From the NCBI RefSeq assembly GCF_002128425.1, contig NZ_NESS01000008.1, forward strand, positions 62,001 to 126,000: a DNA stretch of 64,000 nt. The letters run 5' to 3'. The notes under the pieces were generated by a model. It was not told where the DNA came from. It searched no databases and saw only the letters and a list, made by a program, of their open reading frames with translations. Within the stretch, counting starts at the first letter, position 1. Every line of letters starts with the position of its first letter. Made by a program: the position numbers and the translations under genes. This document shows positions 55,511 through 64,000 of the stretch, piece after piece. The DNA comes from Gottfriedia acidiceleris (GTDB lineage: Bacteria > Bacillota > Bacilli > Bacillales > Bacillaceae_G).

Positions 55511-56521
55511 CTATTTTATTCTAGGTTTCCCAGTTGAACGTCTAACAATTAAATGAGGTTTGATTGTAGTTGATACAGAATTAATTTGTTTCTCTTTATT
55601 TTCAATCAAATTAATTAGATGTTCCATAGCCAGATTACCTAGAGATTGACTTAAATGAGTTCCTACTGTTGTTAATTGAATAGATGCATGGGCAGAAAAC
55701 TCGATATTGTCAATTGCACCAATGCTGATATCTTCCGGTATTTTAAATCCTTTACTAAGTAGGAAATCCATACATGTTAAAGCGATAGCATCTGTGGCAG
55801 CGACAATGGCTGTTGGATATTCTATACCTGAAAATAACTCTTTACAGGCTTGTACGATGGATTCTACACTTGTATCGGTTGTTTTTATCCAGTCTTCACG
55901 AACCGCTAATTTATGTCTACTAGTCTCCATTTTATATCCTTTTAAGCGACCGTAAAAAGTAGAGGCTTGTAGTGGCCCACCTATATAGGCCAAATTCTTA
56001 TGTCCTAATTCGATCATATGATCTGTAATTAATTCTCCAGCTTTTACGTTATCAATCTCAAAATAGTTTGTTCCACACGAATGTTTACGATTGAACGTCA
56101 CATACGGTTTGCCTTCCAGACTTTCTAAAATGGGAAAAATAGAATCATTTAATAAAATAGAGGACATTATGATTCCATCAACAGGGGCACTTAAAACTTG
56201 GTTGTAAAGCATTTTATCGTTATCTATTTTATGGAAATAAACGAGCACGTTATATCCGTTTTTTGCTGCAATAGATACAATTCCGCGAGTAGATTCTTCA
56301 TAAAATGGATCGTGAATATGTCCTGTGATTAACGCAATCATGTTGGTTTTTTTTTTCACGAGATTTCTAGCAATCATATTAGGATGGTAGTTTAGTTCCT
56401 TAATTGCTCTCTCTACTTTCGCTACTGTAGATTGTTTGATATTTTTAGATCCATTTAATACACGAGAAACAGTAGATTGAGAGACTCCAGCTAACCTCGC
56501 AACATCGTGGGACGAAACCAA
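55511..56521 (-). CDS. LacI-family transcriptional regulator
   Basis: The N-terminal HTH and hinge are SSHDVARLAGVSQSTVSRVLNGSKN cut at residues 3-27, followed by a periplasmic-binding-like sensor domain (MIALITGHIHDPFYEE, DGIIMSS, DISIGAIDNIEF). A TTG at 56521 is chosen, with GGAGTGA five bases upstream; an ATG at 56632 would add 37 hydrophobic residues not seen in the family. Length 336 residues fits. It is divergent from the aldehyde dehydrogenase gene, and two AATACGTATT palindromes in the gap are its likely operators. Inducer unknown; GABA or a derivative fits the context. Confidence 0.88.
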   Translation of the reverse strand: MVSSHDVARLAGVSQSTVSRVLNGSKNIKQSTVAKVERAIKELNYHPNMIARNLVKKKTNMIALITGHIHDPFYEESTRGIVSIAAKNGYNVLVYFHKIDNDKMLYNQVLSAPVDGIIMSSILLNDSIFPILESLEGKPYVTFNRKHSCGTNYFEIDNVKAGELITDHMIELGHKNLAYIGGPLQASTFYGRLKGYKMETSRHKLAVREDWIKTTDTSVESIVQACKELFSGIEYPTAIVAATDAIALTCMDFLLSKGFKIPEDISIGAIDNIEFSAHASIQLTTVGTHLSQSLGNLAMEHLINLIENKEKQINSVSTTIKPHLIVRRSTGKPRIK

Positions 56522-56720
56522 ATAAATCACTCCAAGCTCATAGAATAAAAATTGAAATAATAGTAAATTAATTTGAAAAAGGCAATCAATACAATCTGAT
56601 ATACGAATTCCTTTTACTGCCAAAAACAACATAAACTGTGTAAGTTTTCAGACACTATTCCTCATTATAGCAAATAAAATAGAATTTGATTAGGATTTTG
56701 ACGGAAATAACGTGGTTTTT

Positions 56721-56732
56721 GAATACGTATTC
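56721..56732. promoter_or_regulatory. LacI-type operator 1
   Basis: Perfect palindrome GAATACGTATTC with the central CG usual for LacI-family sites; the next bases, ATAAA, are shared with operator 2. It lies ~200 bp upstream of the regulator's TTG and may serve autoregulation or looping. Confidence 0.7.
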
Positions 56733-56912
56733 ATAAAATAAGGATGAAAACGGAATTATTATAGAGATTAAATTCCCAAATATATTGATAAAAAAGGATT
56801 GGATTAAAGGTATTCATACCGAAATCATTATAATTTGTAATCATACTTTGATAATCAAGGGATTTTTTGTCGAAAAATTAATATTTAAAAAATGCTAAAT
56901 AGTAAAAATTGT

Positions 56913-56954
56913 TTGACACTTATTTATCGTGAAGTTTATTATTAATACGTATTC
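56913..56954 (+). promoter_or_regulatory. ALDH promoter with LacI-type operator 2
   Basis: -35 TTGACA (56913-56918), 18 bp, -10 TATTAT (56937-56942). The operator TAATACGTATTC (56943-56954) starts right after the -10 and covers the start point, a position that gives repression. The 16 bases AATACGTATTCATAAA are identical to those at operator 1. Confidence 0.8.
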
Positions 56955-56972
56955 ATAAATTAGGAGGGAAAC

Positions 56973-58394
56973 ATGAAACAGAATCTTTGGATTAACGGAC
57001 TACATATGGAAACAGAACATTATTCAGAATTACTTTCTCCCTATTCAAGTGAAAAGATTTCAGACATTTCAATAGCGAATAAAGAGCAAATTCAAAAAGC
57101 AATACAAGCAGCTTATGATGCTAAAGAAGTAATGGCTAAAATGGCTTCTCATCAACGAGCAGCCATTTTAGAGAAGGTTTCGCAACTTCTTGAAGAAAAT
57201 TTAGAAGAAGCGGCAAAAGTAATTGCTCTCGAATCAGCTAAACCGCTTATCTTCGCTAAAGCAGAAGTAATAAGAACAATTGAAACTTATAAATTTGCAT
57301 CAGAAGAAGCTAAACGAATTCATGGAGAAACAATCCCCTTTGATGCGGCAGTAAGTGGTGTAGGAAAAATAGGATACACTGTTCGAAATCCAATTGGTGT
57401 TATTGGAGCGATTACTCCATTTAATTTTCCTATGAATCTAGTTGCACATAAAGTAGGACCTGCTATAGCTTCAGGGAATACCGTAGTATTAAAGCCAGCT
57501 TCACAAACGCCACTTTCTGCATTTTATGTAGCTGACTTGTTCAAAAAGGCAGGTCTCCCGGACGGTGCGTTAAATATTGTTACGGGACCAGGCAAAGTGG
57601 TAGGTGACGCTATTGTAGAAAGTGATCTAGTTAATATGGTGACTTTTACAGGAAGCTCATCAGTTGGAATTGCACTTCGGGCGAAGGCAGGGCTTAAGAA
57701 AACAACTCTTGAACTAGGTTCAAATGCAGCATTAATCATTGATGAGGGCATTGATGTAAAAAAGACAATTGATCGTTGCTTAATGGGTGCATTTTCGAAC
57801 CAAGGGCAAGTATGCATCTCTTTACAGCGTATATACGTACACGAAAAAATCTATGATGAGTTTGTATCACAGTTTGCTAAAGCGGCTAGCAAACTTAAAC
57901 TAGGAGACCCTCTAGATCCTGAAACATATGTTTCATCTCTTATTTCACCGAATGATTTGGATCGTGCTTTAAGTTGGATCGCAGAAGCAAAAGCACAAGG
58001 TGCGACTATTGCATCTGGTGGTAAAGCGCAAGGTAATATTCTCGAACCGACAGTTATTTTAGATGTAACGAGTAACATGAAGGTATCGTGTAATGAAGTT
58101 TTTGCTCCAATTGTTTCAATTTGTAAAGTATCATCAGTTAACGAAGCAATCGATGCTGTGAATGATTCCCGTTATGGGCTGCAAGCTGGAATATACACAA
58201 ATAATGTTTCCAATGCATTGAAAGCAGCAGATGAATTGCACGTTGGTGGAGTAGTTATTAATGATGTCCCAACGTTCCGTGTTGATCAAATGCCATATGG
58301 CGGCGTAAAAGAAAGTGGAACAGGACGTGAAGGATTGAAGTATGCAATTGAAGAGATGACTGAAATGAAACTGGTTATTTGGCATAAGGGATAA
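56973..58394 (+). CDS. NAD(P)-dependent aldehyde dehydrogenase (succinate-semialdehyde type likely)
   Basis: A 473-residue ALDH. The catalytic Cys is in FSNQGQVCISLQR, the general base Glu in TLELGSN, the structural Asn in TPFNFPMNLV, and the cofactor loop is TFTGSSSVG. ALDH subfamilies cannot be separated with certainty by eye; the motif around the Cys differs from E. coli GabD. The downstream aminotransferase and permease make succinate semialdehyde the likeliest substrate. AGGAGGG precedes the ATG. A terminator follows, so gabT may be made by read-through or from its own promoter. Confidence 0.85.
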   Translation: MKQNLWINGLHMETEHYSELLSPYSSEKISDISIANKEQIQKAIQAAYDAKEVMAKMASHQRAAILEKVSQLLEENLEEAAKVIALESAKPLIFAKAEVIRTIETYKFASEEAKRIHGETIPFDAAVSGVGKIGYTVRNPIGVIGAITPFNFPMNLVAHKVGPAIASGNTVVLKPASQTPLSAFYVADLFKKAGLPDGALNIVTGPGKVVGDAIVESDLVNMVTFTGSSSVGIALRAKAGLKKTTLELGSNAALIIDEGIDVKKTIDRCLMGAFSNQGQVCISLQRIYVHEKIYDEFVSQFAKAASKLKLGDPLDPETYVSSLISPNDLDRALSWIAEAKAQGATIASGGKAQGNILEPTVILDVTSNMKVSCNEVFAPIVSICKVSSVNEAIDAVNDSRYGLQAGIYTNNVSNALKAADELHVGGVVINDVPTFRVDQMPYGGVKESGTGREGLKYAIEEMTEMKLVIWHKG

Positions 58395-58428
58395 ATTAAT
58401 TGCAGCGACTAAAATGATTTTATTTTTC

Positions 58429-58478
58429 AAGTGTATCGTCTAGCGTTATTGTTTTTTTAGACGGTACACGTTTTTAAA
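58429..58478 (+). terminator. Terminator after the aldehyde dehydrogenase gene
   Basis: GTGTATCGTCTA pairs with TAGACGGTACAC (one mismatch/G-T) and is followed by GTTTTT. Confidence 0.75.
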
Positions 58479-58628
58479 TTTCTTTATCGGCTCTCAAACT
58501 AAAATTTGAAATGAAGGTATGGGGAGCTATAAATAATAGTAATGCTTGAGCCCTATTTAAAAAAGACTCAGTATTTGAAAAAGCAACTATCAAAGCAAAA
58601 ATTATTATAAAAATGGAGGAATCAAAAG

Positions 58629-59945
58629 ATGGGTAAGCAATTAACCTCAAAAGAATGGCAAGAAAACCGTGATAAATATGTAGTAAAAGGAGTTAGTAAT
58701 GGAAATCGAGCAATCGCTGTAAAAGGCAAAGGAGCGACACTATACGATTTGGAAGGAAAGAAGTTTATTGACTTCGGTGCGGCGATAGGAACAATTAACG
58801 TAGGGCATTCACATCCAAAAGTAGTAGCTGCTATAAAAGAACAAGCAGAAAAGGTCATTCATCCTGGTTTCAATGTCATTATGTACCCGTCATACATTGA
58901 AGTTTGTGCAAAATTGTGTGAAGTATCACCAGGAAGTTTTGCGAAAAAAGCAATTTTACTAAACAGTGGAGCTGAAGCAGTTGAGAACGCTGTGAAAATC
59001 GCAAGAAAATATACAAAACGCCAAGCAGTTGTCACATTTACTCGCGGATTCCACGGCCGTACATTAATGACGATGACAATGACGAGTAAAGTAAAACCAT
59101 ATAAACTTGGTTTTGGCCCATTTGCACCAGAAGTATATCAAGCACCATATCCATATATGTATCGTAAGCCAGACGGTATGACTGATGAACAATATGAAGC
59201 AGATGTGATTGCACAGTTTGACCAATTCTTTGTGGCAACAGTTGCACCAGAGACTGTGGCGTGTATTGTCATGGAGCCGATTCAAGGAGAAGGTGGATTT
59301 GTTATACCACCAAAATCATTTGTAAAACATGTGCGTGAATTTTGTTCAAAACATGGTATTTTGATGGTTGCAGATGAAATTCAAACCGGTTTCGCAAGAA
59401 CTGGAAAATTGTTTGCGATGGAACATTTTGAAATTGCAGCTGATCTTATGACTGCTTCTAAATCTATCGCAGGCGGTATGCCACTAAGTGCTGTTATCGG
59501 TAAGGCAGAAATAATGGATGTGGCAGATCCAGGTGAATTAGGTGGAACATACTGTGGAAATCCGCTAGCTTGTGAAGCAGCATTAGCAGTATTAGAAGTT
59601 ATTGAAGAAGAACAATTATGTGAAAAAGCACAATGGATTGGAGACGTACTTGAGAACCAAGTGAAAAAATGGCAAGAAAAGTACAACTTCATTGGAGAAT
59701 TTCGCGGTCTTGGAGCAATGTGTGCAGTAGAAATTGTAACAGATCAAAAATCAAAAACACCGAATAAAGAACTTACTACAAAAATTGCAAAAGCAGCAAA
59801 TGAAGCTGGACTTCTATTACTTACTGCAGGTCTAGATGGAAATATCATTCGTTTTTTAAGCCCATTAGTGATAACAGAGGAGGAGCTTAGCGAAGGTCTT
59901 GCCATTTTAGAAAACGTTTTAGAAAACGAATTAGCTTATTGTTAA
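58629..59945 (+). CDS. gabT: 4-aminobutyrate aminotransferase
   Basis: Class III PLP aminotransferase that converts GABA plus 2-oxoglutarate to succinate semialdehyde plus glutamate. The PLP Lys is in MTASKSIAGGMPLSA; other marks are LLNSGAEAVENAVK, FHGRTLMTM, EPIQGEGGF and VADEIQTGFARTG. 438 residues. GGAGG lies about ten bases before the ATG. Related omega-amino acids such as 5-aminovalerate or beta-alanine are possible alternative substrates. Lies between the ALDH and GabP-like permease genes. Confidence 0.9.
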   Translation: MGKQLTSKEWQENRDKYVVKGVSNGNRAIAVKGKGATLYDLEGKKFIDFGAAIGTINVGHSHPKVVAAIKEQAEKVIHPGFNVIMYPSYIEVCAKLCEVSPGSFAKKAILLNSGAEAVENAVKIARKYTKRQAVVTFTRGFHGRTLMTMTMTSKVKPYKLGFGPFAPEVYQAPYPYMYRKPDGMTDEQYEADVIAQFDQFFVATVAPETVACIVMEPIQGEGGFVIPPKSFVKHVREFCSKHGILMVADEIQTGFARTGKLFAMEHFEIAADLMTASKSIAGGMPLSAVIGKAEIMDVADPGELGGTYCGNPLACEAALAVLEVIEEEQLCEKAQWIGDVLENQVKKWQEKYNFIGEFRGLGAMCAVEIVTDQKSKTPNKELTTKIAKAANEAGLLLLTAGLDGNIIRFLSPLVITEEELSEGLAILENVLENELAYC

Positions 59946-60095
59946 AATTTTGTTGAAACTTAAACGTTCAATTGTTTTCATATGTTCAAACTTTTTAAGA
60001 GTAACTTCCGAAGGTGGAGTTGAATAGGACATGCTCGAGTCTTTTAAAGAAAGGTTTTTATAAAGAGTTTTATATTAACACAAAAAAAGGATAGG

Positions 60096-61496
60096 GTGAA
60101 TATGGAGAAACAAAACAAAGGTTTACAACAAAATTTAAAGAACCGCCATATTCAGATGATTTCAATTGGGGGAATCATTGGGGCTGGTTTATTCGTAGGA
60201 AGTGGGAATGTTATACATAGTGCAGGTCCATCAGCAATTGTTGCTTATGTAATAGCGGGAGTATTAGTTGCACTTCTTATGAGGATGTTAGGAGAAATGG
60301 CTGCAGAGAACCCAGATAGTGGATCATTTTCAACGTATGCAAAAGAGTCGATTGGCTCTTGGGCAGGTTACACGATTGGCTGGTTGTATTGGTTTTTCTG
60401 GTTGATTACAATCGCAATCGAGTCGATTGCAGGTGCAAATATTATGAATTCATGGTTCCCGAGTATTCCATTATGGGGATGGGCTTTAATTCTTACATTT
60501 GTTCTTACACTCACCAATATTTTATCAGTGAAAACATTTGGAGAGTTTGAATATTGGTTTGCTATTACAAAGGTAGTGGCGATTTCAGCATTTATGTTAT
60601 TAGGTCTAGCGATTTTATTTAAATTTATCCCTACAATTCAATCTCCGGGATTATCAAATTTGACACAGCATGGCGGATTTTTCCCTAAAGGTGTGAGTGC
60701 AATATTAGGTGGGTTTATGACGGTTATGTTTGCATTTTTTGGATCTGAAATTGCTGCGATTGCTGCAGGTGAATCTAAAGACCCTCAAAAGTCTGTTGTT
60801 ACTGCAATTAATTCTGTTGTTTGGCGTGTAGCATTGTTCTACATCGGATCAGTTACTATTTTAGTATTATTAATGCCATGGAATGACGCGAAATCGTTAA
60901 GTAGCCCATATGTAACGTTGCTTACAAATTTAGGGATTCCTGGGGCTGCAACCATCATGAAGATCGTTGTACTATTTTCAGTACTTTCTTGTTTGAATTC
61001 AGCACTTTACACGAATTCTCGCATGCTATATTCATTAGCGAAGCAAGGAAATGCACCGAGAGTTTTTACAAAAGTAAACAAAGGTGGATCACCATATTGG
61101 GCGGTCTGGGCAAGTTCAGCTTTCGCCTTCCTAGCAGCAATTTTTAACTTTATTTCACCAGATAAACTATTTTCATTTCTCCTGAATGCATCAGGTTCAA
61201 TTGCTCTTCTAGTGTATATTGTAATTGCAATATCGCATCTAATAAAGAGAAGAGAAGCTGAGAAAAAAGGTAAAGTGTTACGATTGAAAATGTGGGGTTT
61301 CCCATATCTAACTTACATTTCCATCATTGCGATGGTCGTAATTTATTTCTCGATGTACTTTATGAGTGGTCTTCGCTCACAGTTCTATTTAACATCTTTA
61401 ATCACAATTTTAGTAATTTCTTCATTCTTCATTTTTAAAATTGGAAAGAAAGAGAAAGTGGAATCAAAACATGAAGAATTGCTTATAAATAATTAA
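60096..61496 (+). CDS. gabP: GABA permease (APC superfamily)
   Basis: A 466-residue amino-acid permease with 12 helices, close to B. subtilis GabP throughout: RHIQMISIGGIIGAGLFVGSG, then TIGWLYWFFWLITIAIESIAGA (residues ~95-115) and LSCLNSALYTNSRMLYSLA. It would import GABA for the aminotransferase. The frame opens with GTG at 60096, and an ATG six bases later is also possible; both are served by AAGGATAGGG. A terminator ends the unit. Confidence 0.9.
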   Translation: MNMEKQNKGLQQNLKNRHIQMISIGGIIGAGLFVGSGNVIHSAGPSAIVAYVIAGVLVALLMRMLGEMAAENPDSGSFSTYAKESIGSWAGYTIGWLYWFFWLITIAIESIAGANIMNSWFPSIPLWGWALILTFVLTLTNILSVKTFGEFEYWFAITKVVAISAFMLLGLAILFKFIPTIQSPGLSNLTQHGGFFPKGVSAILGGFMTVMFAFFGSEIAAIAAGESKDPQKSVVTAINSVVWRVALFYIGSVTILVLLMPWNDAKSLSSPYVTLLTNLGIPGAATIMKIVVLFSVLSCLNSALYTNSRMLYSLAKQGNAPRVFTKVNKGGSPYWAVWASSAFAFLAAIFNFISPDKLFSFLLNASGSIALLVYIVIAISHLIKRREAEKKGKVLRLKMWGFPYLTYISIIAMVVIYFSMYFMSGLRSQFYLTSLITILVISSFFIFKIGKKEKVESKHEELLINN

Positions 61497-61524
61497 TGAA
61501 TGTGCTAGTTTAATATTAATGTAA

Positions 61525-61557
61525 AATGGCTGTCAATATTGACAGCCATATTTTATT
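61525..61557 (+). terminator. Terminator of gabP
   Basis: TGGCTGTC pairs exactly with GACAGCCA over AATATT, then TATTTT. Confidence 0.85.
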
Positions 61558-61589
61558 CAAACTATTAACATATTATTTTTATTGAGCCT

Positions 61590-62669
61590 CTATACAAAGA
61601 AGTTAACTAATTTTTGAAGTTCTTTTGTTAATTTAGTACTTGTAGGACTAAGCCATCTTTTTGGAACAATCAAATGTTTGCAATTATTACTATTTAAATA
61701 GCTGTAAATAATTTGAGCTTCGTCGATTTCATCGCGGCTTACATCTGTAAATGATTTATCGTTATTGTTTTTGAAGTAAATAAGGGAGTTTGAATATATT
61801 TGTTCAATCAACCGATCAAATGAATTTTTTTCAATTTGAACCATATCACAATGCAATATTTGTGTCCGATGGATAAGAAAGTACTTAAATCTGTTGTTTT
61901 CTAATTGTTCAATTGTAATAATATTATGATTTTGTTCAGTAAATTCGATTAGTTTTTCTTTGCTAATTAAAGACTTAACCATTTCAATCCAATCTCTGTA
62001 TTTTGCTGCAGCCTCAAAATCAAATTGTTCAGATGCTGATAACATAAGTTTTTCCATTTCTTCAAGTAAACTCATGTCAGTACGTGTAAGAAAACGAATC
62101 ACTTTATTAATGATCATATTGTATTCTTCAAGCGCTGATCCACCTAGACAAACTCCATTACATGTCCCTAATGAATAATTTAAACAAGCGCTATTTTTAA
62201 CGGCTAGATGGCCGCAATTAATTTTAAAGCATTCCTTAATGCCGATAACTGCTCTTTCAACATAGCTTCTGCTTGTGAAGGGACCAAATATTAATACATT
62301 CTCGCTTTCAATAGGCTCATAACTAATTTCAAATGAAGGAACCTTTTTATTTAAATTGATGACTAAGTAAATAAATGATTGCGGACTTTTCATCATACGA
62401 TTATACATTGGTTTAATTTCTTTAATTAAATGACACTCTAGCATGAAAGCATCGAATTCAGTATCAGTCAATAAATAATTAAAATCCTTTAAATGAGTTA
62501 CCAGTTTTTTCACTTTTGGTGAATGTCCTTTTGAATTTTGAAAATAAGATTGAACTCGTTTTTTTAAGCTTTTTGCTTTTCCTACATAAAGGATTTGTCC
62601 TTTTGAATCCTTCATTAAATATACGCCAGGGGACAACGGCAGATTTTTTACTTTTTCTTGTAGAATAAT
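61590..62669 (-). CDS. UvrC-like GIY-YIG protein without the C-terminal nuclease half
   Basis: Resembles the N-terminal part of UvrC: SPGVYLMKDSKGQILYVGKAK is the GIY-YIG core, with the catalytic Glu in LECHLIKEIKP, a middle Cys-containing region (C-X5-C-X3-C type, ACLNYSLGTCNGVC) and a UVR motif (FDFEAAAKYRDWIEM). It stops at ~359 residues and lacks the RNase H-like nuclease and helix-hairpin-helix parts of full UvrC, so it is a stand-alone nickase like Cho, or a defence/repair factor. The family N-terminus requires a start upstream of the TTG at 62636; the only fitting one is ATT at 62669, six bases past AAGGGATGA. Confidence 0.75.
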   Translation of the reverse strand: MILQEKVKNLPLSPGVYLMKDSKGQILYVGKAKSLKKRVQSYFQNSKGHSPKVKKLVTHLKDFNYLLTDTEFDAFMLECHLIKEIKPMYNRMMKSPQSFIYLVINLNKKVPSFEISYEPIESENVLIFGPFTSRSYVERAVIGIKECFKINCGHLAVKNSACLNYSLGTCNGVCLGGSALEEYNMIINKVIRFLTRTDMSLLEEMEKLMLSASEQFDFEAAAKYRDWIEMVKSLISKEKLIEFTEQNHNIITIEQLENNRFKYFLIHRTQILHCDMVQIEKNSFDRLIEQIYSNSLIYFKNNNDKSFTDVSRDEIDEAQIIYSYLNSNNCKHLIVPKRWLSPTSTKLTKELQKLVNFFV

Positions 62670-62865
62670 AGTGGTTCATCCCTTTTCTTGTAAGTTTAAT
62701 CTCATTTTAACATGAGAAAGGAATGAAAAGTCAGAACAATTATGTGAAATAGCTTCAACAACACTTAATATAAAAAACATAATTTAAAGTCTTTAATACA
62801 CGCATAAAATATCCACTAAACGCGTAAAAATTGACTACAGAAGATTTAAAGGAGAAGTGATTTTG

Positions 62866-63201
62866 ATGAAAACGATCTATACGACATCCTCTTTCTCCAA
62901 TTGGATTCTAGCTTGTATTGTTAATGTATTAATAATTTGGTTATGTAGTTTATTTGCTGATTTAGTCAACTGGAAGTATGTTGATATGGGATTCTTCTTA
63001 TACTTTGTCATTCTAGTTTTCTATATTATTTGTTTAAAACTGAATGAAGGATTCCCAGCACTTTTTCGGAAATTTGTACTCCGCAAAAAATTCGAATTAG
63101 TTAATGTATCTGCTTATGAAGTAACTATTATTCTAGTAGCTATTTTTCACGTAGCAAGAGCGATTGTGATTTATAAAGATGCTCTTAGTAGTGTATTTTA
63201 A
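62866..63201 (+). CDS. Hypothetical three-helix membrane protein
   Basis: 111 residues with three membrane segments (WILACIVNVLIIWLCSLFA, FFLYFVILVFYIICL and VTIILVAIFHVARAIVIY) and a basic loop KFVLRKKFE between the second and third. No family recognised. AAGGAG is about 11 bases before the ATG; a TTG one codon earlier is an equally good start. A strong terminator follows. Its place gives no clue to function. Confidence 0.65.
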   Translation: MKTIYTTSSFSNWILACIVNVLIIWLCSLFADLVNWKYVDMGFFLYFVILVFYIICLKLNEGFPALFRKFVLRKKFELVNVSAYEVTIILVAIFHVARAIVIYKDALSSVF

Positions 63202-63227
63202 TTCGATCTCATTGACTTCCATAAAAA

Positions 63228-63282
63228 AATGAGGTTTCTCCTAACAGTCTAACTTCTTAGGAGAAACCTCGTTTTTTATTTT
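63228..63282. terminator. Strong terminator after the membrane-protein gene
   Basis: GAGGTTTCTCCTAA and its exact complement form a 14-bp stem with a 12-base loop, then GTTTTTTATTT; the A-run before it allows use in the other direction too. Confidence 0.9.
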
Positions 63283-63448
63283 AATGGAATAAACGATTTG
63301 AAAAGCTATAAAAAAAGAGCAGTAACAAATAAAGTTGGAGTATCGCAAATAATATTAGTGAATCTAAAATAACAAAAGAGTTATGATAAAAAAGCCTGAG
63401 CTGCAAATAAGTCTTAGAGTATCGCCAAATAAAGAGCCAATCTGTGCA

Positions 63449-63485
63449 AATAAATATCAGTTCACCAATGTGAAACTGAGTTTTT
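63449..63485. terminator. Hairpin next to the DUF952 gene end
   Basis: CAGTTCAC and GTGAAACTG form a short stem around CAAT, then AGTTTTT on the + strand. On the - strand it comes right after the DUF952 stop. Confidence 0.45.
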
Positions 63486-63487
63486 CG

Positions 63488-63835
63488 TTATTCTTGATCT
63501 ACTAATTCATCAGGTAATATAAATTGACCATTTTCGTCAGAGTTAAAATCAACAACTTTAAAAATAGCATCTAAATTTAATGGCCCATATATATGAGGAA
63601 ATAATTGCCCGAAGTTTTCTGTATCTTCATAGACGATTTTTGATTTTGTTTTTTCTTCATTAATGCATAAAATTTTTAAATCAGTTGCTCCTTTGAAGAA
63701 TAAGTTTGCGATTTCAACTGTTTGTTCTAGAGTTGCGCAATGGATAAATCCTTCGTTATTTAGACTTGGAGGGGAATATTCTTCAGAGTTAATCGTATTT
63801 TGCCAATCTTTATTTTCGATAATATGTAAAATCAT
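63488..63835 (-). CDS. DUF952 family protein
   Basis: A 115-residue cytosolic protein of DUF952. Family marks are the N-terminal ENKDWQNTINSEEYSPPSLNNEGFIHCAT (residues 7-35 in part) with GFIHC, and the C-terminal FPHIYGPLNLDAI. Its fold is related to ADP-ribosyltransferase-like proteins, but no activity is known. GGAG is seven bases before the ATG. It follows the partial gene at the window end by 19 bases, so the two are likely one operon. Confidence 0.82.
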   Translation of the reverse strand: MILHIIENKDWQNTINSEEYSPPSLNNEGFIHCATLEQTVEIANLFFKGATDLKILCINEEKTKSKIVYEDTENFGQLFPHIYGPLNLDAIFKVVDFNSDENGQFILPDELVDQE

Positions 63836-63854
63836 TTTGGTTCTCCTTTATTCA

Positions 63855-64000
63855 TTACTCAAAATAGTATTTAATTTTTCTTTTCATTTCTTCTTTGTTT
63901 TCTGCAAACTGTTTATGTCGATGTCCATTTCCACCAGATGTATGTGGGAATCCGTATAAAATTGAGTCCGAGTTTAAATAATCATTTGTTGTTAGATAGG
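63855..64000 (-). CDS. C-terminal end of an unidentified gene
   Basis: Open on the - strand from the window edge to a TAA at 63855-63857, 47 residues. The visible tail contains YGFPHTSGGNGHRH and ends EEMKRKIKYYFE. The His/Gly-rich stretch is not enough to name a family. It precedes the DUF952 gene by 19 bases in the same direction. Confidence 0.55.
   Translation of the reverse strand, partial: YLTTNDYLNSDSILYGFPHTSGGNGHRHKQFAENKEEMKRKIKYYFE

Noticed and set aside
56902-56909. GTAAAAAT in the ALDH promoter region
   Set aside because: Single half-site, 27 rather than 28 bases from the -10, and this promoter has a good -35 and LacI operators.
62479-62679. 66-codon - strand frame starting MNHYYSTRKSKK, over the UvrC-like gene
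   Set aside because: It is a shifted frame of the UvrC-like gene. A frameshift joining it to that gene is possible, but the ATT start in the correct frame explains the family N-terminus without one.
62801-62831. Half-sites like GTAAAAAT before the membrane-protein gene, matching the shared activator motif
   Set aside because: CGCATAAAAT and CGCGTAAAAA are 20 bp apart, not 21, the first does not match GTAAA, and there is no TATAAT 28 bases downstream.

Overview
The window is AT-rich DNA from an endospore-forming, transformable member of the Bacillaceae. The evidence is the order of the central block (sda, yqeG-yqeH-aroE, yqeK-rsfS-yqeM, comER/comEA/comEC, holA, rpsT, gpr, yqxA, lepA, hemW, hrcA-grpE-dnaK-dnaJ-prmA-rsmE-mtaB), which is the arrangement known from Bacillus subtilis, together with spore genes (gpr, sda), strong AGGAGG-type ribosome sites and frequent TTG/GTG starts. 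I cannot name the species. No rRNA, tRNA, CRISPR array or complete insertion sequence was seen.

Layout. 1-6,500 is mixed: the end of tyrA, aminopeptidase ampS, a GNAT, an SRPBCC protein, a FluC/CrcB fluoride-channel pair, a CPBP protease and a small alarmone synthetase. 6,700-32,700 is the conserved housekeeping block. It departs from the B. subtilis order in telling ways: nadD, comEB and spoIIP are each missing from their usual slots, a DUF4111-type nucleotidyltransferase sits between holA and rpsT, and rpsU-yqeY do not follow mtaB. The sda promoter carries a cluster of DnaA boxes, and hrcA carries a perfect CIRCE.

32,700-34,900 holds a small protein with a thrice-repeated YL(D/N)T motif, an NAD(P)-binding protein and a secreted peptidoglycan-binding protein with a long Gly-rich repeat tail. 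34,970-55,310 is the most interesting stretch. It holds a histidine kinase/AraC-type response regulator/sodium-solute-symporter operon, a four-gene peptide/nickel-family ABC importer, two lipoprotein binding proteins, five amidohydrolases (three of them tandem paralogues of the cytosine-deaminase type), an EamA transporter and an NCS2 nucleobase permease. Three promoters in this stretch (both binding proteins and the amidohydrolase triplet) share two GTAAANAT-type half-sites exactly 21 bp apart, the second lying exactly 28 bp upstream of a TATAAT with no recognisable -35. This points to one activator, plausibly the neighbouring response regulator, and to a regulon for uptake and hydrolysis of an unidentified nitrogenous, probably heterocyclic or cyclic-amide, compound.

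55,500-61,500 is a GABA-type catabolic unit: a LacI-family repressor divergent from aldehyde dehydrogenase, gabT-like aminotransferase and gabP-like permease, with two AATACGTATT operators. The window ends with a short UvrC-like GIY-YIG protein that may start at ATT, an unknown small membrane protein, a DUF952 protein and the tail of an unidentified gene.
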